Translations under genes and position numbers: made by a program
Shown: one piece after another, positions 51,723 to 61,735 of the stretch
Position numbering within the stretch: the first letter of the stretch is position 1
Layout of the letters: every line of letters begins with the position of its first letter
NCBI GenBank assembly: GCA_963716685.1
Contig: CAVQTR010000006.1
Coordinates: 310,001-374,000 of the forward strand
DNA length: 64,000 nt
Direction of reading: 5' to 3'
Source of the DNA: JALYXI01 sp963716685
GTDB taxonomy: Bacteria; Acidobacteriota; Terriglobia; Bryobacterales; Bryobacteraceae
Notes under the pieces: model-generated
The model's input: only the letters and a program-made list of their open reading frames with translations
Database searches by the model: none
Told to the model about the DNA's origin: nothing

Positions 51723-53960
51723 ATGACACGACTAATCCTGATTGCGGGTTTGATGGCCGGCGGGGCCGCGGGCCAGAGCCTGAGCTGCGACATGAGCGGG
51801 TATAAGGCGCAGGAAGGTTTGCAGGCTCGGGAACGTGGCGGGGTGCTGGAGCTGACGTGGCAGGGCGACCGCCGCGACCAGCTGCGCGCGGAGTTCCAGG
51901 TGGCAGGAGGGCAGCCGACCGTGCGCGAGCTGGCGGCGCGGAAAAACGGCGGGGCCTGGGTGGTGCTGGGACAGAACCTTACGCCGGAGTTCGAGATCAC
52001 GAGCGGAGTGAGGCGTCTTTCCGAGCAGCAGATGGCGCCGCTGCGGGAACTGGGTGTGAAGTTCACGCCCGACGTAGTGGAGCGGGAGAAATGGAACGCG
52101 TTCTGGGACGCGCCGCTGATGGTGCCGGGGCGGCCGGGCACCAATCTGGGGCTGCCGCGGAAGCCGGAGGAGATCCGCCGAACATGGGCGACGTTCCATG
52201 CGAACGCTTGCCAAGTGAGGACGGATGGCGCGCGCATGGAAGTGGTGTTTCCGGGGTTTGACGGAGGGATCTTCTCGGGTTCGCTGCAGTACACGGTTTA
52301 TCGCGGGACGAATCTGCTGCGCCAGGAAGCGATCGCGAAGACGAGCGAGCCCTCGGTGGCCTATAAGTATGTCGCCGGGCTGAAGGGCTTCCGCGTGGCG
52401 GACGACTCGCAGGTGGTGTGGCGGGACACGGCGCGCGGCTGGCAGAAGTACGCGTTCGGCGGCGCAGTGAACCAGGAGCCGGTGGCTCTGCGGGCGCGCA
52501 ACCGCCTGGGGATTCTGGAGGCCAATGGCGGATCGCTGGCGTTTCTGCCGCCTTCGCATAAGTTCTTCTGGTCGCGCGAAGTGGAAACCAATCTGGGCTA
52601 TGTGTATTACCGCAAGGACAGCCCACAGACCTTCGCGATTGGCGCGCGGCAGGCGGACCGGGAATCGGGGGCCAAGCCCTGGGGAGTGTCGGACGAAGTC
52701 TGGAACAAGCGAGTGGCGGAAGCGCGCGGGGATCTGAATAACTTCGCGCTGTATAACGCACCTCCGGGAACGATGCAGCGGATGCCGGTGTATTTCTACC
52801 TGAGCCCGGAAGACAGCCGCACGACGCAGCAGGAGGTGATGGCGTTTACGCACGACGATGTGTATAAGCCGCTGCCGGGCTACAAGGTTCTGGTGAGCCA
52901 CTTCCATTTCCACTTCAATGAGCAGCTGACCGATGCGGGCACGCATGGATCAGGAGCCGACGTGGCTGCCGGTGTTCCGGGCGCTGGGAATTAATATGGC
53001 GATTCTGGCGGATTTCCACGGCGATTCGCACCCGACGGATACGGGCAAGGTGCGCTTCGACGAGCAGAAGGTGTATTTCGAAGGATGCCAGCGCTTCTCC
53101 GACCGCGACATGCTGCTGATTCCGGGCGAAGAGCCGGATGCCAATTTCGGCGGCCACTACATGTTCGTGTTTCCGAAGCCGCTCTATTTCAGCCATGTGA
53201 AAGAGCCGGCGAAAGGGCCGGAAGGGCAGCCCTTCGAGGAGAACCTGGCGCCGTTACGGCAAGGTGTATCACACGACAACGGCGGCGACGGAGTTGAAGC
53301 TGTTGAATCAGGAACAGGGGCTGGTGTGGCAGACGCATCCGCGAACGAAGGGGTCGGCGGGCTATCCGGATGCGGTGCGGGAGAAAGATTTCTTCCGAAG
53401 CGACCGTTTCCTGGGCGGATCGTTTCAATCCCTGCCGGTGGATCTTATCGCAGAAGCGGCTGTGCGAGGCGCGGTGCCTTGGGCTGCTGGACGACATGAA
53501 CAACTGGGCCGGCGCGAAGTACATGATTGCGGAAGGCGACACGTACATGAAGTATCCGGACGACGAGACGTTTCCGCAGCTGGTGGTGAATTACGTGAGG
53601 CTGGATCGCGTGCCGAAGTTCGACGATGGATGGAACCCGCTGCTGACGACTATGCGGGCGGGCGATTACTTCGTGACCAGCGGCGAAGTGCTGCTGCGCA
53701 ACTCAGGCATCGAGGGTTCGGGCGCGAAGCGGACATACACGGCCGAGGCGGAGTGGACGTTTCCGCCGGAGTTTGCGGAGTTCATCTGGAGCGACGGCAA
53801 CACGGTGGAGAAGCAGGTGGTGAGCCTGACGGACAAGGCGCCATTCTCATCGCAGAAGTTTCGGATTCCGTTCGATGCGTCGGGCAAGAAGTGGGTGCGA
53901 TTCGCTGTGTGGGATTCGGCGGGAAACGGCGCGTTTACGCAGCCTGTGCACCTCAGGTAA
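51723..53960 (+). pseudogene. CehA/McbA-like PHP metallohydrolase, secreted; split by three frameshifts
   Basis: Corrected product about 744 aa, signal peptide 1-17 ('LILIAGLMAGGAAG'). The second half is PHP-like: 'VSHFHFHFNEQL' (HxH), 'AILADFHGDSHP' (DxH), 'LLIPGEEPDANFGGHYM' (Glu and His), 'LVWQTHPRTKGSAGYPD' (His). It would be a metal-dependent hydrolase outside the cytoplasm. The frame breaks three times: near 52944 (extra C before ATGGATCAG), near 53254 (extra T in CCGTTACGG) and near 53445 (extra T in GATCTTATCG). Each is mended by removing one base, and together they return to the original frame. No stop interrupts the repaired frame. It could be assembly error or early decay. It lies between TonB receptor 2 and the PQQ dehydrogenase. 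Confidence 0.72.
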
Positions 53961-53967
53961 ACCGAAC

Positions 53968-55827
53968 ATGAAGAGATTAGTGGCTCTGCTGGGATGTCTG
54001 CCGGCCCTGGCTGGCGCGCAGGACTGGCCTGTATATGGCGCCGAGGGCGGGACGCGCTACTCGACGCTGAAACAGATCAATCGCGAGAACGTGACCAGGC
54101 TGAAACCCGCGTGGACTTATCACACCGGCGATGTCAGCGACGGCACGGAGTTGAACGTGAAGAGCGCGTTCGAATCGACGCCGCTGCTGGTGGACGGCGT
54201 TTTGTATGTGGTGAGTTCGTTTGACCGGCTGATCGCGCTGGAGCCGGAAACGGGCAAGGAGCTTTGGGCGTTCGATCCGAAGCTGGACAAGACCCGGCCA
54301 CAGATGCTCTACGCCAACCGGGGCGCGGCTTTCTGGAGCGATGGCAAGGACCGGCGGCTATTCTACGGGACGCTGGATGGCCAGCTGTGGGGAATCGACG
54401 CGGCCACGGGGAAACCGATCGACAGCTTCGGTACGGGCGGGTTCATCAATCTGCGGCAGGGCATGGTGGATCCGAGCGCGAAGGCGACGGGCGGGCGCGG
54501 TTACGGCATGACGTCGCCGCCGGCGGTTTACAACAACGTGGTGATTTGCGGTTCGATTGTGCCGGATGCGGAGCCGCTTGGTCCGAATGGGGATGTCCGC
54601 GGCTTTGACGCGCGTACGGGGAAGCTGATCTGGCGGTTCCATACCATCGCACTGCCTGGGGAATTCGGTGGCGATACCTGGGAGGGCGATTCGGCGAAGG
54701 GGCGCGGCGGCGCGAATATGTGGTCGATCCCGACAATCGATACGAAGCGAGGCATTGCGTTTTTGCCGCTGACTTCGCCGGCGCACGATTATTACGGCGG
54801 GGATCGCAAAGGCGCGGGGCTGTTTGGCGACTCGCTGGTGGCGGTGGATGCGGAAACGGGCAAGCGGCTGTGGCACTTCCAAACGGTCCATCATAACTTG
54901 TGGGACTACGATATTCCGGCGCAGCCGACGCTGGTGACGGTGCGGCACGAGGGCCGGATGGTGGATGCCGTGGCGCAGGTGACGAAGACCGGCTTCACTT
55001 TTCTGTTCGAGCGAACCACAGGCAAGCCGCTGTTCGACATTGTGGAGAAGCCGGTGCCCGCGAGCGACGTTCCGGGCGAGGCGGCTTATCCAACTCAGCC
55101 GTTTCCGGTAAAGCCGGCTCCGTATGCTCGGCAGAGTTTTCGCGCGGAAGACCTGACGGACGTAACACCGGAATCGCGCGCTTACTGCGGGAAGTTGATT
55201 GAGGGCGCGGTATTCGGCAGTTTGTTCACACCGATCGGGATCAAGCCGACGGTGCTGTTTCCGGGCACGAACGGCGGCGCGAACTGGGGCGGCGCATCGT
55301 ACGATCCGGAGACGCATACGCTGTATGTCAACTCGATGGACGTGGGCATGATCTTCAAGATGGTGAAGATGCCGGAGACTTCGAAGCTGCCGTACCGCAC
55401 GCGCGGACTGGGCGCTTCGCGGTTCTGGGATACGAATCAGTATCCGTGCCAGAAACCGCCATGGGGAAATCTGACGGCGATCAACCTGGATACCGGGGAA
55501 TTTCGCTGGCGCAGCGTGCTGGGCGTGGTGGATGCGCTGGTGGAGAAGGGACTGCCGCCGACGGGAACTTCGAATATTGGCGGGTCAATGGTGACGGCGG
55601 GGGGCTTGGTGTTTATTGGGGCTACCAACGACAGCCGTTTCCGCGCGTTCGACAAGGATACGGGCAAGGAAATCTGGACGACGCGGCTGCCGGCCAGTGC
55701 GCATGCGACGCCGATGACATTCTTTTCGAAGAAGACGAACAAGCAATACGTGGTAGTGGCCGCGGGAGGAGGCAACAAATACAACGACAAGTTCTCGGAC
55801 TCGTTGGTAGCGTTCTGTTTGCCGTGA
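53968..55827 (+). CDS. PQQ-dependent dehydrogenase (quinoprotein)
   Basis: 619 aa, signal peptide about 1-17. Eight-bladed propeller of the PQQ glucose/alcohol dehydrogenase type without a membrane anchor domain: 'QDWPVYGAEGGTRYSTLKQIN' opening, 'SAFESTPLLVDGVLYV', 'TGKELWAFDPKLDK', 'GMTSPPAVYNNVVICGS', 'VHHNLWDYDIPAQPTLV', 'GGANWGGASYDPETHTLYV', 'GSMVTAGGLVFIGATND'. It oxidises an alcohol or sugar in the periplasm and passes electrons onward. A cytochrome c is encoded immediately downstream with overlapping stop/start (TGATG), an obvious electron acceptor. Substrate not determinable. It follows the PHP-type hydrolase by 7 nt. Confidence 0.92.
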   Translation: MKRLVALLGCLPALAGAQDWPVYGAEGGTRYSTLKQINRENVTRLKPAWTYHTGDVSDGTELNVKSAFESTPLLVDGVLYVVSSFDRLIALEPETGKELWAFDPKLDKTRPQMLYANRGAAFWSDGKDRRLFYGTLDGQLWGIDAATGKPIDSFGTGGFINLRQGMVDPSAKATGGRGYGMTSPPAVYNNVVICGSIVPDAEPLGPNGDVRGFDARTGKLIWRFHTIALPGEFGGDTWEGDSAKGRGGANMWSIPTIDTKRGIAFLPLTSPAHDYYGGDRKGAGLFGDSLVAVDAETGKRLWHFQTVHHNLWDYDIPAQPTLVTVRHEGRMVDAVAQVTKTGFTFLFERTTGKPLFDIVEKPVPASDVPGEAAYPTQPFPVKPAPYARQSFRAEDLTDVTPESRAYCGKLIEGAVFGSLFTPIGIKPTVLFPGTNGGANWGGASYDPETHTLYVNSMDVGMIFKMVKMPETSKLPYRTRGLGASRFWDTNQYPCQKPPWGNLTAINLDTGEFRWRSVLGVVDALVEKGLPPTGTSNIGGSMVTAGGLVFIGATNDSRFRAFDKDTGKEIWTTRLPASAHATPMTFFSKKTNKQYVVVAAGGGNKYNDKFSDSLVAFCLP

Positions 55828-56213
55828 TGCTGCTGCACGCCGCGGACGAGCCGGAGTCTTTCAATCACCAGAAGCACGCGCCGCTGAAGATGCGCTGCGA
55901 GCAGTGCCATGCGGGCGCCAGGACGGAGTTGCTGGCTGGTTTCCCGGCGGTGAAGCAGTGCCGGGTGTGCCACCTTTCGATGGCCGATCGGAAGATTCCG
56001 TCACGGCGGGTATATGAAGTGCCTGATTTTGTTTTCTTCAGCCACGGGAAGCACGCGGCCGCTAAGGTGGAGTGCAAAAGCTGCCACGGAGACGTGGCGC
56101 TGCAGGCTGTGATTCACGCAGAGCAACCGGTGAGGATGAAGGGCTGCGTGGACTGCCACAAGCTCAACAAAGCGCCGGTGGCCTGCAATACGTGTCACGA
56201 GCTGGGACAGTAA
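55827..56213 (+). CDS. Pentahaem cytochrome c3/c7-like protein
   Basis: At least 128 aa, five CxxCH motifs: CEQCH, CRVCH, CKSCH, CVDCH and CNTCH, with 'FNHQKHAPLKMRCEQCHAG' and 'FSHGKHAAAKVECKSCHGD' as the paired-His repeats of the c3/c7 class. ATG at 55827 overlaps the dehydrogenase TGA (TGATG). From that start it lacks a signal peptide, which a c-type cytochrome needs. Codons upstream in frame read 'VLGLVGSVLFAV', a good hydrophobic core, so translation may begin earlier at a non-standard codon inside the dehydrogenase gene. It is the likely electron acceptor of the PQQ enzyme. Confidence 0.85.
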   Translation: MLLHAADEPESFNHQKHAPLKMRCEQCHAGARTELLAGFPAVKQCRVCHLSMADRKIPSRRVYEVPDFVFFSHGKHAAAKVECKSCHGDVALQAVIHAEQPVRMKGCVDCHKLNKAPVACNTCHELGQ

Positions 56214-56235
56214 AGCGGGCCACCGGCCAATTGCG

Positions 56236-59200
56236 CTAGAACGACAGGCGCATGCCGAGCTGGAGCTGGCGGCCGAAGGTGTTGTTCAAAACGTCGGTGC
56301 TGCGGCCGAAGGTGGCAGAACCGACGCTCATGTTGGGCGAATTCAGGTTGAGATTGTTCAGCGCATTGAAGGCGTCCACGCGGAGTGAGAACTTGATGCG
56401 TTCCGTCACGTGGAAATCCTTCACGAGCGAGGCGTCCACATTGAAGAAGTGCGGACCCGTGACTCCAGGGTAATACCAGGGGTTGGTCTCTTCGGTAAAA
56501 CCCGGGAGCAGCTTAACAGTGGAAGTGTTGAAGTAAGCGCCGGGTGTGATGTTGGAGCCGGGATTCCCGGTCACCTGCACGCCGGTGAAGCGGATGAGCG
56601 AGCCGGACTGATAGGTCATGATGCCGGTGAGATCCCAGCCGCCGATGACGGCGTCCACGAGACGGTTGGAGGCGCTGAGGAAACGGCGGCCTTTGCCGAA
56701 GGGCGTCTCCCAGGTGCCGGAGATGGTGAGGCGCTGGCGGGGATTGCCGCCATCGACCCAGCTCCACTTGTTTAGGTATTGCGCGACGGAATCGTAATAG
56801 ACCTGATCCTGCTCGCGGTGATAGTTGTAACCGGCAAGGAACGAGTAGCCGTGAGTGAAGCGTTTCTGCAGCTTGACCTGGAGCGACTGGTAATGCATGT
56901 TGGATCCGTTGGTGCCATCGACCTCAGTGATACCGGTGTACTGGGGATACGGCACCAATAGAGACCCGACGGTGACCTGGGGTTGGTAGCGGAGCGGTCC
57001 GGGGAAGGTGCTCGGGCTGCCGATATTGTAGAAGGGGTTGGCGACGACCTGGTTTAACGCATTGCCGTACTGATAGGAGAGGCGCGGGTCCATCATGTCG
57101 AGATTCGCGCTGGTGTAACAGTATGTGCCGCAAAGCTGGTTGGTGAAGTTCAGGAAGTAAGTGAGATCGGCAACGATTCCGCCGGGTAGTTCGCGCTGCA
57201 CGGAAAAATTGTAGCGATCGCTGTGCTGCAGGGGGCGGTTGGGATTGGTGAAGCTGATGCTGTCTCCCAGACCGGTATTTGCGCCAAGACTCTTGCCGGT
57301 GGCGGGAGTGATGGGGTTCGTGGACGGGAACGGATTCGAAAGAGTCATCTGGGGAACGCCCTGAATAGTGTTGGGCGCGCCGGTGACCGTGGAAAAGCCA
57401 TAGTCGTTGGGCGATTCAATTTCGTAGGTCTGATTCTGATCCCAGGGCGTGTAGTAACGGCCATAGCCGGCCCGGATAGAAGTCTTATCGTTCAGGCGGA
57501 AAGCGAAACCGACGCGGGGGGAGATGGTGCCCCAGCCGCCGTTCCACGTTGGCGTGCTGCTGCTTTCGAATTGGTATGCGCCGTTCAGCATCCAGTTGCC
57601 GGGGTAATACTGCTTGACGAGCGCGGGCATCTGCGGAGCGCCGGCGCCCTGGAACTGAGCGATGGGCGTGTTAAGGTTCAGCGGCGCGGTGAGCATGCGC
57701 TGGTCGGTGTAATAGGGCGTGGTGCGCTCATACCGCAGGCCGAGATTCAGCGTGAGGCGGCGGCTGATCTTCCAATCGTCATTGACGAAACCCGCGTAGT
57801 AGATGTCCTTGGTTGTGGGGACAGCGTTAATGGGCATGTCAGTGGAACCGCAGGCCCAGCAGTTGGAAGATCCCGCGTTGGTGGGAGCGATGGCGCCGAG
57901 CAGGAAGGTGGCGAAGCCGTCGCCCGATACGTTGGTGGGACCGCTGTAAGGATTGACATAGGTGCTGGAGGTGGCTGCCGGGTCAAAGCCGAACCCCGGG
58001 TTTTGATTCGAGATGACGCTGAGCACTCGGCTGTCACGCACTTCGAAGCCGCCTTTCAGGTAATGCTGGCCACGCTGCTGCGAGATCTGCGCGGCAATGG
58101 CGTCCTGATTCGGCATCTGATCCCAGTAGCCGCCAGACGGGCCCATCACCAGGTTCAGGTTCGCGCCGGTGGTATCGAGGATGGACATGCGCGGCGCGAG
58201 CTTGGGGATGGCGGAATCCGAGTAGAGCGGGGCGTAGAAGTTCAGATTGGGCCAGATGGACGAAAACGTAGGAGCGCCGGGGGTGACGGTGAAGTTGGAG
58301 GCGTCCACGAAGCTGTGATAATCGGCGCGGACGTTGAGCACGGTGGTGGCGCTGAGCAGGTAGGTTACATTGCCGACTACCTGAGTGGCGTTGCGCAGAC
58401 TTCCGCGATCATTTTGAAAGACCGACGAGCCGGTGGGATTGCTGGTGCTGGACGGCGTGCGGATGATGCTGGTGCGGCTGTAAATGCGGAGCTTATCGGT
58501 TACGTTGTAATCGACGCGATCGGAGAAGTTCTTGTACGGGTAGTTGACCGGGAGGCCGTTGACGTAGTTGTTGATGTGATAAGGGCCGATGCCAGGGGCG
58601 TTCGGCTGCCACAGAAGGGAAGTGTATTTGGCGGCTATCGGATCGATGCGCGAGGCGGGAATGATATTGCCGGGGAACGGCATCCTGCTGACGTTGCCCT
58701 GAGCATCGGTGACGGTGGTGTAGGGATCATAAATGGTTCGCAGGGTTCCGACGTTATTCAGGGACTGGGAGAAATTGCCCTGGCGCTCGAGCGCGGTGGG
58801 AAGAGTTTCGAGCAGCGTGGTGGGCTGCGAGTACTGCCAGCCTTCATAGGACGCGAAATTGAAGAGCTTGTTCTTCAGGATGGGATTGCCGAACGTTCCA
58901 CCGTAGATGTTTTTGCGATCCAGGTTTAGGGTACGGTTGACTCGGTCTTCGATGGCGTTGGCCCACGGATACTGGCCTTGATAGAAAGCCAGGCCGTGGA
59001 ATTGATTCGTACCTGACTTGGTGATCATAGTGATGGCGGAGCCGGCGCTGTGTCCGAATTCCGCATCTACCGAGCTTTGCTGCACGTTGACTTCGTCGAC
59101 GGAATCGGGAGTGGGCTGAAAGCTGTTCTTTACGCCGATGCCGGTGGGGCTGCCATCGACTTGTAAGTCATTGGAGTAATCGGCGCCCCCACCGATGCTT

Positions 59201-59754
59201 TGCGAGCCGGGACCCCAGCTGTTGAACGGGTTCCAATCTCCGTTACCGACGCGGGGAACGACAGAAGGATCGAGCTGCGCGAGGAGAAACGGGCTGCGGT
59301 ATACCTGCGGCATGCGCCCGGTGAGCACGCTGTCAACGGTGGTTTCGAGCTTGCTGGTATTGAATTGTACAGCTGCGACTTCGGCGCTGACGGTGACAGT
59401 TTCCTGGACGCTGCCGGTTTTGAGCGGCGCGTCGACAGTGATATCGCCGCGAGTTTGCAGGACGATGTCTTTGGCTTCGAACTTATTGAAGCCGTTAGCG
59501 GTCACGTTAAGCCGGTAGTTGCCGGGTTCGACGAGATCGAAAAGATAGTGGCCGTTGTCGTTCGAGTGCTGCACGGCAACGACGCCGGTGCCGGTGTTGG
59601 TGAGCGTGACAGTGGCTCCGGCGACGACGCCACTGCTTTCGTCGGTAATTGTGCCTTGTAAACGGCCGCGGTAGTCCTGTCCGAAACAGATCTGGGCTAA
59701 GAGCAGCAGCGCGCCGAGAGAAAAAAGATGAAATCGACCCTGAAGGTGCATCAT
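56236..59754 (-). CDS. TonB-dependent receptor 3 with carboxypeptidase-regulatory-like domain
   Basis: 1172 aa, signal peptide about 1-25. CarboxypepD_reg-like domain about 27-110 ('YRGRLQGTITDESSGVVAGA', 'YLFDLVEPGNYRLNVTANGF'), plug about 120-250 ('GSAITMITKSGTNQFHGLA'), barrel to the C-terminal Phe ('LQLGMRLSF'). Purine-rich AGGAGA precedes the ATG at a distance of about 8 nt. A sigma-70-like promoter is visible at 59798-59827. It is divergent from the CRTAC1 gene and convergent with the pentahaem cytochrome. Substrate unknown. Confidence 0.92.
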   Translation of the reverse strand: MMHLQGRFHLFSLGALLLLAQICFGQDYRGRLQGTITDESSGVVAGATVTLTNTGTGVVAVQHSNDNGHYLFDLVEPGNYRLNVTANGFNKFEAKDIVLQTRGDITVDAPLKTGSVQETVTVSAEVAAVQFNTSKLETTVDSVLTGRMPQVYRSPFLLAQLDPSVVPRVGNGDWNPFNSWGPGSQSIGGGADYSNDLQVDGSPTGIGVKNSFQPTPDSVDEVNVQQSSVDAEFGHSAGSAITMITKSGTNQFHGLAFYQGQYPWANAIEDRVNRTLNLDRKNIYGGTFGNPILKNKLFNFASYEGWQYSQPTTLLETLPTALERQGNFSQSLNNVGTLRTIYDPYTTVTDAQGNVSRMPFPGNIIPASRIDPIAAKYTSLLWQPNAPGIGPYHINNYVNGLPVNYPYKNFSDRVDYNVTDKLRIYSRTSIIRTPSSTSNPTGSSVFQNDRGSLRNATQVVGNVTYLLSATTVLNVRADYHSFVDASNFTVTPGAPTFSSIWPNLNFYAPLYSDSAIPKLAPRMSILDTTGANLNLVMGPSGGYWDQMPNQDAIAAQISQQRGQHYLKGGFEVRDSRVLSVISNQNPGFGFDPAATSSTYVNPYSGPTNVSGDGFATFLLGAIAPTNAGSSNCWACGSTDMPINAVPTTKDIYYAGFVNDDWKISRRLTLNLGLRYERTTPYYTDQRMLTAPLNLNTPIAQFQGAGAPQMPALVKQYYPGNWMLNGAYQFESSSTPTWNGGWGTISPRVGFAFRLNDKTSIRAGYGRYYTPWDQNQTYEIESPNDYGFSTVTGAPNTIQGVPQMTLSNPFPSTNPITPATGKSLGANTGLGDSISFTNPNRPLQHSDRYNFSVQRELPGGIVADLTYFLNFTNQLCGTYCYTSANLDMMDPRLSYQYGNALNQVVANPFYNIGSPSTFPGPLRYQPQVTVGSLLVPYPQYTGITEVDGTNGSNMHYQSLQVKLQKRFTHGYSFLAGYNYHREQDQVYYDSVAQYLNKWSWVDGGNPRQRLTISGTWETPFGKGRRFLSASNRLVDAVIGGWDLTGIMTYQSGSLIRFTGVQVTGNPGSNITPGAYFNTSTVKLLPGFTEETNPWYYPGVTGPHFFNVDASLVKDFHVTERIKFSLRVDAFNALNNLNLNSPNMSVGSATFGRSTDVLNNTFGRQLQLGMRLSF

Positions 59755-59797
59755 GGCAAATGTCTCCTACAACTGCGGAGTAAAGGTTTTGAGTTGA

Positions 59798-59827
59798 ATG
59801 TTATTCCCGTGTTGCGGGGCAAGTCAA
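59798..59827 (-). promoter_or_regulatory. Putative sigma-70 promoter for TonB receptor 3
   Basis: On the minus strand, -35 TTGACT (59827-59822) and -10 TAACAT (59803-59798) are separated by 18 nt, 43 nt before the ATG. The -35 matches 5 of 6 and the -10 4 of 6 consensus bases. It lies in the AT-richer gap between divergent genes. Confidence 0.45.
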
Positions 59828-59861
59828 ATCATCAACTTAGAGTTAACAAAAGTTAGGTGTC

Positions 59862-61637
59862 GTGAGAGACGGTTCGCCAACGCCGGCGTATGAAGTAATC
59901 TGGGGCTTGCGGATTTCGAGACGGCAACTGCTTGCAGCGGGCGGGGGTTCGCTGCTGCGAGCGCAGTCGGGAGGAGTGGCATCACGCAGCGTGCAGGCAT
60001 CGCCTCGCGGGAAGCCATCCGGACGGCCGTTCGGTGCGCGATTTTCCAACGTGGCGCAGGAAGCCGGGCTGCGCGCGCCGGTGGTTTACGGCGGCGTTGA
60101 GCATAAGGACTACATTCTGGAAACGATGGGCTGCGGCGCGGCGTTTCTGGACTATGACAATGACGGATGGCTCGACATCGTTCTCCTGACCGGGCGGCGA
60201 CTGGACGCGAGCCCGCGAGAGGCGACCATTCGCCTGTACCGCAATAATCGGGAGGGTGGCTTTGAGGATGTGACGGAGAGATCGGGTCTGGGGCGCAGCG
60301 TGTGGGCGTGTGGGATCACGGTGGGCGATTACGACAACGACGGCTTCGATGATATTTTCATCAGCTGCTGGGGCCAGAACCTGCTGTTCCACAATCAGGC
60401 CGACGGCACATTCCAGGATGTCACGGAGAAGGCGGGCCTGCTGCACGAGGGCACGCGCTACGGCTCGGGGTGTACGTGGATCGATTACGACCGCGACGGG
60501 CGGCTGGATTTGTTTGTGTCGCACTACCTGGTTTTTGACAAGGAGAAAGTCCATCGGCGCGGGACTGACCCGGGGTGCAACTGGAAAGGGATTCCGGTGA
60601 ACTGCGGGCCCGGCGGACTACCGCGCGAAGGTCCGCGGCTGTATCACAACAACGGGGACGGAACATTCACGGATGTCACCGCGAAGGCGGGACTGGCGAT
60701 GCGGAATCCGGGTTACGGGCTGACCGCGGTGGCAGCGGATTTCGACGGAGACGGCTGGCAGGATCTGTATCTGGCGTGTGACAGCACACCGAGCGTGTTC
60801 TTCCACAACAATCACGACGGCACGTTTACGGAGCAGGGGTTGGAACGCGGCGTGGCGCTGAACGAGGATGGCCAGGAGCAGGCGGGCATGGGCGTCGGCG
60901 TGGGCGATTTCAACACGGATGGCAATCTGGATCTGTTCAAGACGCACTTCGCGGATGACACGCCGGGTCTATACCAAAACAATGGCAGGGGTTCGTTTCG
61001 CGATGTGACGGTGCGGTCCGGTCTGGGTGTGGAGACGCGATATGTGGGGTGGGGCGCCGGCATCGCGGATCTGGACAACGATGGCCTGCCGGATTTGTTT
61101 TACGCGACGGGGATGATCTTTCCGGAAGTGGAGAGCCGGCTTCCGGCTTATCCAAACAAAACGCCGGCGGTTCTGTTTCGAAACCTGGGGAACGGGAAAT
61201 TCGAGGAGTTGCCGGGTGAGGCCGGACCGGGCCTAGCGGAGGCGCATTGCAGCCGCGGTGTAGCGTTCGGAGACTTCGACAACGACGGCGATTTGGATAT
61301 CCTGATCGTGAATCTAAACGAGCCGCCGTCACTGCTGCGCAACGACGTGAGCGGAGGACACCACTGGCTCAAAGTGCTGCTGGTGGGGACGGAATCGAAT
61401 CGCAGCGCGATCGGCGCTCAGGTGGTTGCGGTGTACGGTGGGCGCAGGCAGGCACAGGCGGTCCTGGCGCAATCGTCGTATCTCTCGGTGAGCGATCGGC
61501 GGCTGCACTTTGGGCTTGGGACGGAGGAGTCCGCCGATTTGGAGATCTCGTGGCCGAGCGGCCGCAGGGAGAAAATCGCCGGGGTAAAAGCGGATCAGCT
61601 GGTGACGATCAAAGAGGGGGCAGGGATCCGGAAGTAA
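59862..61637 (+). CDS. CRTAC1-family protein: FG-GAP/VCBS repeats with ASPIC/UnbV domain
   Basis: 591 aa from GTG 59862; TTG 59907 is a more compact start and leaves 'RISRRQLLAAGGGSLL', a Tat-like signal. From about residue 65 there are at least six FG-GAP repeats with Ca2+-binding DxDNDGxxD loops ('FLDYDNDGWLDIVLLTG', 'VGDYDNDGFDDIFISC', 'DYDRDGRLDLFVSHY', 'DFDGDGWQDLYLACD', 'DFNTDGNLDLFKTHF', 'DLDNDGLPDLFYAT', 'DFDNDGDLDILIVN'). The ASPIC/UnbV domain is C-terminal (about 500-590; 'HHWLKVLLVGTESNRSAIG', 'ISWPSGRREKIAG'). A secreted integrin-like propeller, perhaps adhesive; function unknown. It ends 2 nt before the CCA of the convergent tRNA-Phe. Confidence 0.9.
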   Translation: MRDGSPTPAYEVIWGLRISRRQLLAAGGGSLLRAQSGGVASRSVQASPRGKPSGRPFGARFSNVAQEAGLRAPVVYGGVEHKDYILETMGCGAAFLDYDNDGWLDIVLLTGRRLDASPREATIRLYRNNREGGFEDVTERSGLGRSVWACGITVGDYDNDGFDDIFISCWGQNLLFHNQADGTFQDVTEKAGLLHEGTRYGSGCTWIDYDRDGRLDLFVSHYLVFDKEKVHRRGTDPGCNWKGIPVNCGPGGLPREGPRLYHNNGDGTFTDVTAKAGLAMRNPGYGLTAVAADFDGDGWQDLYLACDSTPSVFFHNNHDGTFTEQGLERGVALNEDGQEQAGMGVGVGDFNTDGNLDLFKTHFADDTPGLYQNNGRGSFRDVTVRSGLGVETRYVGWGAGIADLDNDGLPDLFYATGMIFPEVESRLPAYPNKTPAVLFRNLGNGKFEELPGEAGPGLAEAHCSRGVAFGDFDNDGDLDILIVNLNEPPSLLRNDVSGGHHWLKVLLVGTESNRSAIGAQVVAVYGGRRQAQAVLAQSSYLSVSDRRLHFGLGTEESADLEISWPSGRREKIAGVKADQLVTIKEGAGIRK

Positions 61638-61638
61638 G

Positions 61639-61714
<76 letters not shown>

Positions 61715-61735
61715 ACGAATTCCCAGTTTAGCAGA

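Noticed and set aside
57223..58929. 568-codon open frame on the plus strand opposite TonB receptor 3
   Set aside because: Gly/Val/Ala/Arg-biased translation without a start context or domain; an antisense frame of the receptor.
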